From NCBI GenBank assembly GCA_017413145.1, contig JAFPUX010000281.1, positions 1 to 13,113 on the forward strand: 13,113 nucleotides of DNA, read 5' to 3'. The position numbers and the translations under genes are program-made. Of the stretch, positions 1-6,356 are shown piece after piece; within the stretch, counting starts at the first letter, position 1, and each line of letters begins with the position of its first letter. A model generated the notes under the pieces. It was not told the origin of the DNA and did not search any database. It worked only from the letters and a program-made list of their open reading frames with translations. The DNA is from Kiritimatiellia bacterium (lineage in GTDB: Bacteria > Verrucomicrobiota > Kiritimatiellia > RFP12 > UBA3636).

Positions 1-1456
1 CCTCCGTCTGCCGCGACCGGTAGAGCGCCCGACCGCGGCGTTCGGCGAGCCGGAGGAGCGCGACGATCCAGGCGAGCGCGACGACGAGCCCCGCCAGCGA
101 AAGCCCGACGACGCGCGCCAGCCGCTTCGGCGTCCACCACGGCGGCGGCTTCGTCACGCGGACGTCTTCGGCGGTGCGCGCGACGAGCGCGAACCCGCGG
201 ACGTGGGGGAAGACGTTGTCCGTGCGCCAGCTGTCCGTCTCGAGCAGGCAGCGCCCGGTCGCCTCGACCTCGGCGCCGACGGGCGTCCGCTTCGCGACCT
301 CGCGGCAGGAGCCGATGTCGACGGGCACCGGGCGCCCGCCGCAGTCGAGGTACAGGCGCTGGTCGGGGCTCTCCTCCGCCGGCAGGCTGCGGACGGTTCC
401 GCGCAGGCGGAGCAGCCTTCCGTGGCAGGTGACGAGCCAGATGTCGTTCGTCGTGAGCAGGTTGCCGGCGAGGAGCTCCTGCGCCGAGACGTCCTCCGGG
501 ACGTCCTCGGGCGTCTCCGGGAAGGGGCCGGGCCGGAAGCGCGCGCGCATCAGGTTGACGCGCATCAGGTCCGTGTAGGGATAGCCGACGAACGTGCCGG
601 CCTCGCCCAGGCGTGGGACCGGCTGGCCCTCCATCATCGTGACGTTGACGACGCGGTTGTCGGCGTCCTTCGCCATCAGGTTGCCCTCGCCCCAGACGGC
701 GATCACGCGGCCGGCGACCGTTCGGGGGCCCATCCGCGCGATTTCCTCCGGCGTGCGGTAGAAGCGCCGCTCGAGCGGCGGCGCCGCGAACGGGTCGGCC
801 GGCGGCGGCGAGAGGATCTCGACCGGCGTCGCCGGGTCGTGGACGACGCCGGGGCCCGTGAACTTCCGGATGCCGCTGAACGACCGCCAGTACCACCCCG
901 TCAGGCGGATCGTCGCGTCGGGCTCGACCTTCGATCGCTCGTAGACTTTGCGCGAAAGGACGACGGGCGTCGTCGCCTCGCCGTCGCAGAGCATCGCGAC
1001 GACGAAATCGTCGTCGAACTCGTCGGGCGTGACGCTGAAGACGGTGCCCGAGACGCGCACCGGGAGCCACGCGTTCTCCGGGCGGTTCAGCTCGGCGAGG
1101 CCCAGGTCGGCCGGCCCCGGCGCGGGCGCGCTCCCGCGCTTCTCCACCTCCATCGGCTGGATCCAGGTCTCGCCGTTCTCGTTGACGGAGGCGAAGCCGC
1201 GGATCTCCAGCAGGTCGCCCTTGCGGAGGCCCGCCACCGGATTCTGGTTCGGCACGGCGGTCCGGCCCGTCTCGTCGCGGACGATCATCGCGGTGTCCGC
1301 CGGGTCGTTGATGACCTGGACCGAGAGGACGTAATTCGTCTTCCCGTGCCCGCGCTCGAGGAACTCGTTCACCTCCCGCGCCGTGCGCAGGACGCCGTCC
1401 GGCGCGGCGGACGCCAGCGCGCACGGCAGGAGCAACGGGAGCAGGAAGCGTTTCAT
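1..1456 (-). CDS. N-terminal part of a membrane sensor protein, probably a sensor histidine kinase (runs off the window)
   Basis: The minus frame stays open for 485 codons from the ATG at 1456 to the window edge, so the C-terminus is missing. The start MKRFLLPLLLPCALASAAP is a signal peptide (positive end, Leu-rich core, small residues before the likely cleavage site). Residues of about 20-430 form a beta-rich extracytoplasmic region in which I see roughly four OB-fold-like segments, with strands such as YVLSVQVI, VRVSGTVF, RTVAGRVIAVW and LRLRGTVRSL. A PPPWWTPKR motif then precedes one membrane helix (about 447-468), followed by a basic LRLAERRGRALYRSRQ stretch that looks like the start of a signalling helix. 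Periplasmic sensor, WW-T-P, TM and arginine-rich helix is a layout I know from PVC-group sensor histidine kinases. The kinase domain itself is not in view, so that function is inference. There is no Shine-Dalgarno before the ATG; see the promoter entry. Confidence 0.72.
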   Translation of the reverse strand, partial: MKRFLLPLLLPCALASAAPDGVLRTAREVNEFLERGHGKTNYVLSVQVINDPADTAMIVRDETGRTAVPNQNPVAGLRKGDLLEIRGFASVNENGETWIQPMEVEKRGSAPAPGPADLGLAELNRPENAWLPVRVSGTVFSVTPDEFDDDFVVAMLCDGEATTPVVLSRKVYERSKVEPDATIRLTGWYWRSFSGIRKFTGPGVVHDPATPVEILSPPPADPFAAPPLERRFYRTPEEIARMGPRTVAGRVIAVWGEGNLMAKDADNRVVNVTMMEGQPVPRLGEAGTFVGYPYTDLMRVNLMRARFRPGPFPETPEDVPEDVSAQELLAGNLLTTNDIWLVTCHGRLLRLRGTVRSLPAEESPDQRLYLDCGGRPVPVDIGSCREVAKRTPVGAEVEATGRCLLETDSWRTDNVFPHVRGFALVARTAEDVRVTKPPPWWTPKRLARVVGLSLAGLVVALAWIVALLRLAERRGRALYRSRQTE

Positions 1457-1463
1457 GCGGGCG

Positions 1464-1472
1464 ATTCTAGCA
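1464..1472 (-). promoter_or_regulatory. Extended -10 promoter element of the sensor-kinase-like gene
   Basis: On the minus strand this reads TGCTAGAAT, an extended -10 (TGn plus a TATAAT-like hexamer, 5 of 6 matches). No good -35 hexamer lies 17 nt upstream (GGTCCG), but the 18-bp palindrome ends just before that place. The hexamer ends only 7 nt before the ATG, so transcription would begin at or one base before the start codon, giving a leaderless message. Confidence 0.55.
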
Positions 1473-1492
1473 AATCCGGGCGGAATCGGACC

Positions 1493-1510
1493 ACTACACG
1501 GTTGTGTAGT
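1493..1510. promoter_or_regulatory. 18-bp palindromic operator candidate, copy 1
   Basis: The sequence is ACTACACGGTTGTGTAGT: 7-bp perfect arms (ACTACAC/GTGTAGT) around GGTT. The identical 18-mer recurs at 3148-3165, and on the plus strand both copies are followed by TTTC. Its near edge is 23 nt from the -10 hexamer at 1464-1469, the same distance as in copy 2. That places its centre near -44.5, a position typical of class II activator sites. The binding protein is unknown. A repressor is possible, but the weak -35 favours an activator. Confidence 0.7.
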
Positions 1511-1551
1511 TTCCGGCGCCGTGGCTTCCGCGTGACGCGTCCCCCCCGCCT

Positions 1552-2916
1552 TCAGACGAGATGCACCATGTAAACCGGAAGATACGCGATGCCGTCCGCC
1601 TCGTGGTAGTCGGCCGTGCAGACCACGTATCGGATTCCGAGATGCCGCGGGAATTTGGCGATCAGGCGGTCCAGGGACTTGTGCGAGCGGTAGTTGGCCG
1701 ACTTGACTTCGACGGGACTGACCTTGATCCCGTTCTTGACCAGGAAGTCGATCTCCATCGTGTTCTCGATCCGTTTCGGATCGGCCCTGGAATAGAAGAA
1801 GAGCGGCCGCCCGCGCGCCGCGAGCGACTGCGCCACGACGTTCTCGAAGAACATCCCTTCGTTCACGCCGACGTTGTCGTGCAGGACCGCGCGGAGCAGC
1901 CGTCCGTCCGGCTCCGGCCCGCCCGCCATCGCCTGGGTAAGCAGCAGTCCCGTGTCCAGCGAATAGCACTTGAACGACGAGTTGTCCCGGTACATCGCCA
2001 GTCCCACGTCCGGGTTCGTCGCGTTGTAGGCGACGTTGGCGACCATCGCGTCCTCGAGCCAGAGGAAGGCGTTCTCGTACCGGCGCATCCGCGCGTTCGC
2101 GTCGATGTCCGAAAGGTGGAACTTCTTTTCGCGCTTGGACAGTTCGGCGGGAATCGTCCGGAATACCGACCGGACCTTCGAGGCGTATCCTTTCGCGTAT
2201 TTTCCGATGTCCCGGTCGTAGAGGTCGAGGATTTCCCGCTTCGCGTTCTCGGCCGCTTCGAGCGCGTGGTCCTCCGCCGCCAGGTACGCCTCGACGCTCT
2301 GCGGCATCCCGCCCACGGCCATGTAGAGGCGGAAGAGCGACATCGCCTTCGCGTGGAGCGATTCGCCAAGCGGCCTCCGGCCTTCGAAGCGTTCCCGGAT
2401 GAAGTCCTTCATCATGGACTCGTCGAGGGCGTCCAGGAATTCCTCGAAATCGAGCGGGAACAGCTTCATGCCGTGCTCTTCGGACGGAATCTGGATGTCC
2501 TTCACGTTTTCCCGGATACCGACGAGCGATCCGGTTTCGATGAAATGGTATTTCCCGTATTCCATGAAGGACTTGATCATTTCCCTCGCAACGGGGAACC
2601 GCTGCACTTCGTCGAACACGACGCACGACTTCCCCGGAACCAGACGGACGTCGAAGAGAAGTTCGAGGCGGGTCAGCAGGTCCTCCACGCCGTCGGCGTT
2701 GGCGAATTCCCTCTTGGCGTCCTTCGTCCGCTTGTCGGAATGGGAAAAGTCGATGAAGATGGACGACTGGTATTCCCGGGAAACGAAGTCGCCCACGAGG
2801 AACGACTTGCCCACGCGCCGCGCTCCTTCGACGAGAAGCGCGTACTTGTCGGCGAGCCGGTTCTTCCAGTCCAGCATCTGGTCGTAGGCTTTCCGCCGGA
2901 AACGGATCTTTTCCAT
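1552..2916 (-). CDS. AAA family ATPase with C-terminal DUF4143 / PD-(D/E)XK-like domain
   Basis: This 454-aa protein matches the AAA_14-DUF4143 ATPase pattern. The Walker A motif GARRVGKS is at residues 31-38, and Walker B CVVFDEVQR at 98-106 with D102 and E103. FIETGS at 125-130 sits where a sensor-1 polar residue would be. Near the C-terminus, MEIDFLV (387-393) and PVEVKSA (401-407) give the E..D...E.K arrangement of a PD-(D/E)XK-like fold, although nuclease activity is not established for the family. The ATG at 2916 is chosen because AAGGAAGGA lies 5-8 nt upstream and a TTGACA promoter sits just behind it. The product is probably cytoplasmic; its substrate is unknown. The family is often present in many copies in gut bacterial genomes. 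The kinase-like gene follows on the same strand after 95 nt, with its own promoter. Codon use is less extremely GC-rich than in the beta-helix gene next door. Confidence 0.88.
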   Translation of the reverse strand: MEKIRFRRKAYDQMLDWKNRLADKYALLVEGARRVGKSFLVGDFVSREYQSSIFIDFSHSDKRTKDAKREFANADGVEDLLTRLELLFDVRLVPGKSCVVFDEVQRFPVAREMIKSFMEYGKYHFIETGSLVGIRENVKDIQIPSEEHGMKLFPLDFEEFLDALDESMMKDFIRERFEGRRPLGESLHAKAMSLFRLYMAVGGMPQSVEAYLAAEDHALEAAENAKREILDLYDRDIGKYAKGYASKVRSVFRTIPAELSKREKKFHLSDIDANARMRRYENAFLWLEDAMVANVAYNATNPDVGLAMYRDNSSFKCYSLDTGLLLTQAMAGGPEPDGRLLRAVLHDNVGVNEGMFFENVVAQSLAARGRPLFFYSRADPKRIENTMEIDFLVKNGIKVSPVEVKSANYRSHKSLDRLIAKFPRHLGIRYVVCTADYHEADGIAYLPVYMVHLV

Positions 2917-2946
2917 GTGCGTCCTTCCTTTTGCAATGACGCTTCG

Positions 2947-2975
2947 ACACTACCATTTCCAACGCGGAATGTCAA
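2947..2975 (-). promoter_or_regulatory. Sigma-70-type promoter of the AAA-DUF4143 gene
   Basis: Minus strand: TTGACA (2970-2975), 17-nt spacer, TAGTGT (2947-2952). The start codon follows about 30 nt downstream, with a good Shine-Dalgarno site. An inverted pair CCATTTC (2987-2993 on the minus strand) and GAAATGG (2953-2959 on the minus strand) brackets the -35 hexamer, so a regulator bound there could block RNA polymerase. Confidence 0.75.
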
Positions 2976-3060
2976 CGGTGTGTCACGAAATGGAAAAATT
3001 CAAATACAGGATTCGTCACGAAATGAAAAAATCGAAAAACCGCATTTGTCACGATTTCCA
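2949..3060. repeat. 33-nt-period direct repeat array upstream of the AAA-DUF4143 gene
   Basis: GTCACGAAATGGAAAAA (2982), GTCACGAAATGAAAAAA (3015) and GTCACGATTTCCA (3048) begin exactly 33 nt apart. A fourth, weaker element in the same register at 2949 (ACTACCATTTCCA) overlaps the -10 region. A-tracts recur in phase with the array. The layout suits cooperative binding of a regulator about three helical turns apart, or intrinsic DNA bending. It is too short and its intervals too unlike a spacer pattern to be a CRISPR. Confidence 0.65.
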
Positions 3061-3110
3061 CATCCTCTTTCGATTGGCGAACGGCTCCTGCGCCATCCGC
3101 AAGACCATCC

Positions 3111-3141
3111 CTCCACGAACCGGCGGAATCCCGCCGTGGAG
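3111..3141. repeat. Inverted repeat between the divergent promoters
   Basis: CTCCAC (3111-3116) pairs with GTGGAG (3136-3141), and inside it GGCGG (3122-3126) pairs with CCGCC (3131-3135), leaving a 5-nt bulge. It lies in the gap between the AAA gene and the beta-helix gene, just upstream of palindrome copy 2. No gene ends here, so a terminator role is unlikely. Otherwise 3061-3147 shows nothing recognisable. Confidence 0.4.
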
Positions 3142-3147
3142 TCCGGT

Positions 3148-3165
3148 ACTACACGGTTGTGTAGT
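3148..3165. promoter_or_regulatory. 18-bp palindromic operator candidate, copy 2
   Basis: This 18-mer (ACTACACGGTTGTGTAGT) is identical to the one at 1493-1510, including the asymmetric GGTT centre. It ends 23 nt before the -10 hexamer at 3189, exactly as in copy 1, although the centre is read in the opposite direction relative to the gene it precedes. That fits a symmetric dimer binding site. Confidence 0.72.
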
Positions 3166-3185
3166 TTCGTCGGGAACCGGCGGCG

Positions 3186-3194
3186 TGCTAGTAT
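3186..3194 (+). promoter_or_regulatory. Extended -10 promoter element of the beta-helix gene
   Basis: The element reads TGCTAGTAT, with the hexamer TAGTAT at 3189-3194. The -35 position (TTCGTC, 3166-3171) is poor and directly abuts the palindrome. Transcription should start near 3201, leaving a leader of about 44 nt that contains AGGAGG at 3231-3236, eight nt before the ATG. Confidence 0.6.
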
Positions 3195-3244
3195 GGTTGG
3201 CATCGCCATCCGAACGTCCGACCCGATACCAGGAGGAGCCGCCC

Positions 3245-6160
3245 ATGAACGCCGCCAGGAACTTGTTCGCAACCGTCGCCCTCGCCGCCGCGGCCGCCCC
3301 CGCGGCCGACTGGTATGTCTCCACGGCGGGCGACGACGACAACGCCGGCACGACGCGCGAAGCCGCATTTCGCACCATCGCGCACGCCGTGGACGTCGCG
3401 GCGGACGGCGACACGGTCCGCGTGCTCGCCGGCACCTACAAGGTCTCCGCGGCGGTCTCCGTGACCGAGGCTCTCGCCATCGTCGGCGACACGGGCGACC
3501 CGGCCGACGTCGTCGTCCGCAACACGGCGGGCGGCCTCACGCGGGAAAGCGGGGCGAACAGCGTCGACGCCTGCCGCGTCTTCGTGCTCGACAACGCCGG
3601 CGCGGTCCTCGCCGGCGTCGCCGTCGAGGGCGGCGTGATCGGCGGCTATGCCGACCGGAAGGGCGGCAACGTCCTCATCGACGCGAACGGCGGCACGGTG
3701 ACGAACTGCATCATCCGCAACGCGGTGATGTTCGCCCTCGGCACCGGCAACAACCCGAAGACCGCCAGCGGCGGCGCCGGCATCGCGTGCCTGTCCGCGA
3801 ACGGCCTCGTCACGCACTGCGTGATCACGAACAACTTCGCGACCCGCTGCGGGCTCGGCATCGGCTTCTGGCAAGAGGGCGGCGCGGCGGGCGTCCACAT
3901 GGCGGGCGGCGTCCTGCGCCAGTCCCTCGTCGCCTACAACGCCACGACGAACGACAACTTCGGCTCGGCCGTGTATCTCACGGGCGCCGGCACGCTGATG
4001 GAGAACTGCACCGTCTTCGGAAACCGCGGGCTCGGCGCCGCGGGCGACTTCTATCCCGTGTTCTTCGCGGCGCAGTACGTCGCGGCCATGGACCCGCTCG
4101 TCCGCAACACGCTGATCTACGGGAACGTCGGGACGTCCGACGGCCGGAAGCTCTTCGCCGACGCCTGGACGGGCAACTGGTCCGCGGCCGCCCTGGCGAA
4201 CGCCTACTCGCGGTTCGAGAACTGCGCCACGGATTCGGAGCTCCCGGACGGCCTCGAAATGGTGGACTCGGGCTTCCGGTTCCGGAAGGTCTACCGCCCG
4301 GCCCCGGGCTCCTCGGTCGTCGACGCGGGCGCCGCGATGCAGTCGCCCGTCGGCCTCGACCTCGTCGGCAACCCGCGCTTCGTCGGCGCCGCGGTCGACA
4401 TCGGCTGCTGCGAATACGACCCCGACGAACCCGGCCCGGTGGACGACCCCGAGTTCGTTCCGGCCACGGGCGTCGTTTTCGACCCGACCGTCGCCGTGGA
4501 GATTTCGTGCACGACGGCGGACGCGACGATCCGCTACACGACCGACGGCACCGAGCCGACGGAACGGAGCGAGGCCTACGCCGAATCGTTCCTCCTCAAC
4601 GCCACGACGTCGTTCAAGGCCCGCGCCTTCAAGGACGGCAAGGAGCCGAGCGGAACCGTCGCCGCGACCTACACGCGCGGGCTTCCCACGGCGCCGGACG
4701 TCGACGACGTGGCGGTAGCGCCCGGCATGACGACCGCGACGTTTTCCGGCACGATCTACGACGTCGGCAACAACCTCGCCACGTCCTGCAACGTCTATTT
4801 CGCGTACGACAGGCGGGAGAACCGCATCGGAACGCCGGCGCTTGTCGTCTCGGGCGCGACGACCGGCTTCTCCTTCGAGATCACGAACCTGACCGCCTCG
4901 ACGAAGTACTACTGGGCGCTCCGGGGCGAGAACGACGCGCAGGTCCCGAAGAGCGCGACTCTGAAGGGCAGCTTCACGACCAAGTCCGCGTCCGATTCGT
5001 TCGACTGGTACGTATCCCCGTCGGGCAGCGACGCCAACGCCGGCACCACGCGCGAGGCCCCGTTCGCGACGATCGCGCACGCCGTGGGCGTCGCGGAGGA
5101 CGGCGACGGCATCTGCGTGCTGCCGGGCCTGTACGCGGTCTCCGAGGCCGTCGTCGTGGACAAGGCGGTCAAGATCGCCGGCGACACGGGCAACCCCGAG
5201 GACGTCGTCGTCCGCAACGCGGCGGGGCCCGAGACGCTGAACGCGGGCAATTCCGCCGCCGTCGACGCCCACCGCGTCTTCGTGCTCGACAACGAGGGCG
5301 CGGTCCTCTCCGGCCTCGCCGTCGAACGCGGCCGGATCGGCGGCTACAAGGACGAGAAGGGCGGCAACATCCTCATCGAGGCGAACGGCGGCACCGTGGA
5401 GAACTGCATCGTCCGCAACGCGGCGATGTTCGCCTTCGGCGGCGGCTGGCCGAAGACGCAGTCCGGCGGCGCCGGCATCGCGTGCCTGTCCGCGAAGGGG
5501 CTCGTCACGCACTGCGTGATCACGAACAACTTCGCGACCCGCAACTGGAGCGACGCCGCGGACGACCGGTCCGTCAAGCTGGGGACCTGGGGCGGCGCCG
5601 CGGCCGTCCACATGGCGGGCGGCATCCTCCGCCAGTCGCTCGTCGCCGACAACGCGACGACGAACGACTCCGTCGGCTCGGCCGTCTTCCTCGGCGGCGC
5701 CGGCACGCTGATGGAGAACTGCACCCTCGCCGAGAACCGCGGGCTCGGAAACCAGGGGAACTTCTATCCCGTGCTGTTCTTCCCGGCGGCCGCCGCGAAC
5801 CAGAATCCGGTCGTCCGCAACACGCTCTTCTACCGCAACGCCGGCACGGCGGGCAGCCGGAAGCTCTTCGCCGACGACTGGACGGAAACCTATTCCGACC
5901 GCCTCCCCGCCGCCTACGCGGCCTTCGCGACCTGCGCGACGGATTCGACCCTCCCTGACGGCCTCGAGATGGTCGCCGGGCCCGCCAGGGTCCGGAGGGG
6001 CTTCCGCCCGGTCGAGACCTCCCCGACCGTCGACGCCGGCTCGGAGATGGCCTCGCCCGTCGACTTCGACCTCGCGGGCAACCCCCGCGTCGTCCGAACG
6101 ATCGACATCGGCTGCCACGAATCCCCCGGCATCCTCCCCACGCTCCTCATCCTCCGCTGA
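3245..6160 (+). CDS. Secreted protein with two right-handed beta-helix units and choice-of-anchor Q-like ends
   Basis: This is a 971-aa protein. The ATG at 3245 follows AGGAGG; the longer open frame to 2915 crosses the promoter and is not coding. Residues 1-21 are a signal peptide (MNAARNLFATVALAAAAAPA). Residues 22-390 and 587-959 are homologous units. Each opens with DWYVS..G.D.NAGTTREA.F.TIAHAV, a DUF1565-like start common in pectate-lyase-fold proteins. Each then has short beta-helix turns (GGTV.NCI.RNA, GLVTHCVITNNFATR, GTLMENCT) and ends with VDAG..M.SPV..DL.GNPR......DIGC.E, which resembles the choice-of-anchor Q end. Between them lie a CHB_HEX_C/Fn3-like segment (about 402-479, with TIRYTTDGTEPT) and a fibronectin-type-III-like segment (about 480-580). 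It is probably cell-surface or secreted and may act on or bind polysaccharide, but no catalytic residues are identified. Control through the palindrome at 3148 is likely. Codon use is very GC-rich. Confidence 0.85.
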   Translation: MNAARNLFATVALAAAAAPAADWYVSTAGDDDNAGTTREAAFRTIAHAVDVAADGDTVRVLAGTYKVSAAVSVTEALAIVGDTGDPADVVVRNTAGGLTRESGANSVDACRVFVLDNAGAVLAGVAVEGGVIGGYADRKGGNVLIDANGGTVTNCIIRNAVMFALGTGNNPKTASGGAGIACLSANGLVTHCVITNNFATRCGLGIGFWQEGGAAGVHMAGGVLRQSLVAYNATTNDNFGSAVYLTGAGTLMENCTVFGNRGLGAAGDFYPVFFAAQYVAAMDPLVRNTLIYGNVGTSDGRKLFADAWTGNWSAAALANAYSRFENCATDSELPDGLEMVDSGFRFRKVYRPAPGSSVVDAGAAMQSPVGLDLVGNPRFVGAAVDIGCCEYDPDEPGPVDDPEFVPATGVVFDPTVAVEISCTTADATIRYTTDGTEPTERSEAYAESFLLNATTSFKARAFKDGKEPSGTVAATYTRGLPTAPDVDDVAVAPGMTTATFSGTIYDVGNNLATSCNVYFAYDRRENRIGTPALVVSGATTGFSFEITNLTASTKYYWALRGENDAQVPKSATLKGSFTTKSASDSFDWYVSPSGSDANAGTTREAPFATIAHAVGVAEDGDGICVLPGLYAVSEAVVVDKAVKIAGDTGNPEDVVVRNAAGPETLNAGNSAAVDAHRVFVLDNEGAVLSGLAVERGRIGGYKDEKGGNILIEANGGTVENCIVRNAAMFAFGGGWPKTQSGGAGIACLSAKGLVTHCVITNNFATRNWSDAADDRSVKLGTWGGAAAVHMAGGILRQSLVADNATTNDSVGSAVFLGGAGTLMENCTLAENRGLGNQGNFYPVLFFPAAAANQNPVVRNTLFYRNAGTAGSRKLFADDWTETYSDRLPAAYAAFATCATDSTLPDGLEMVAGPARVRRGFRPVETSPTVDAGSEMASPVDFDLAGNPRVVRTIDIGCHESPGILPTLLILR
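3308..4414 (+). repeat. First copy of the long internal duplication (beta-helix unit 1)
   Basis: The unit runs from DWYV to DIGCCE and is homologous to 5003-6121. The start of each unit and a conserved block near the middle (CATCGCGTGCCTGTCCGCGA at 3781 and 5476) are both exactly 1695 nt apart. The block is near-identical over about 70 nt at DNA level, so the duplication is recent or kept alike by gene conversion. Confidence 0.8.
5003..6121 (+). repeat. Second copy of the long internal duplication (beta-helix unit 2)
   Basis: This is the counterpart of 3308-4414. It differs most in the stretch after the NNFATR motif, where unit 2 has a longer, more charged insertion (NWSDAADDRSVKLGTW), and around the YPVLFF/YPVFFA strand. 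Those differences may mark the exposed, diversified face. Confidence 0.8.
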
Positions 6161-6273
6161 TTGTCCGGGCAAGCCGCCCCCGCCGCCCTGATCGGATTCC
6201 TCGACCGCCGTCCCCGTCCGGTATCCTGATTTGCGCAGCGCCCGCCTCGGTTCCCGCGCCCTCGCGCGACTGG

Positions 6274-6302
6274 TTGCCCCGGCGAAGGCGGTGTGCTATC
6301 AT
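6274..6302 (+). promoter_or_regulatory. Sigma-70-type promoter of the AlbA_2 gene
   Basis: TTGCCC (6274-6279), 17-nt spacer, TATCAT (6297-6302), with TGC just before the hexamer making an extended -10. Transcription should begin near 6309, giving a leader of roughly 48 nt. The rest of the 6161-6356 gap shows nothing further: no palindrome of the 1493/3148 type and no clear terminator after the beta-helix gene. Confidence 0.62.
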
Positions 6303-6356
6303 CGGAGCCGTCAACGGCAATGCGGCGCTGTCCGCCGGCCGGAACACAGGAATCCC

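Noticed and set aside
1493..1510. BlaI/MecI-type operator
   Set aside because: The arms ACTACA/TGTAGT resemble half-sites of that family, but the spacing between arms is wider than in known BlaI/MecI sites and no such regulator is in the window.
1513..1551. Terminator after the AAA-DUF4143 gene
   Set aside because: Only a 4-bp CGCG pairing and no T-run were found, too weak to call.
203..1573. Plus-strand open frame of 456 codons
   Set aside because: It is antisense to the signal-peptide-bearing sensor gene; the product is low-complexity Arg/Val/Asp-rich, with no Shine-Dalgarno.
2982..3060. CRISPR-like repeats
   Set aside because: The conserved part is only about 11-17 nt, with 16-22 nt between. 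There are three or four degenerate units, no cas genes, and the array sits directly on a promoter.
1561..5958. Plus-strand open frame of 1465 codons
   Set aside because: It runs antisense through the AAA-DUF4143 gene and then out of frame through the beta-helix gene. The product is arginine- and glycine-rich without domains, a common artefact of GC-rich sequence.
3188..6172. Minus-strand open frame of 994 codons
   Set aside because: It is antisense to the beta-helix gene and repeats only because that gene is duplicated; composition is a GC-frame shadow.
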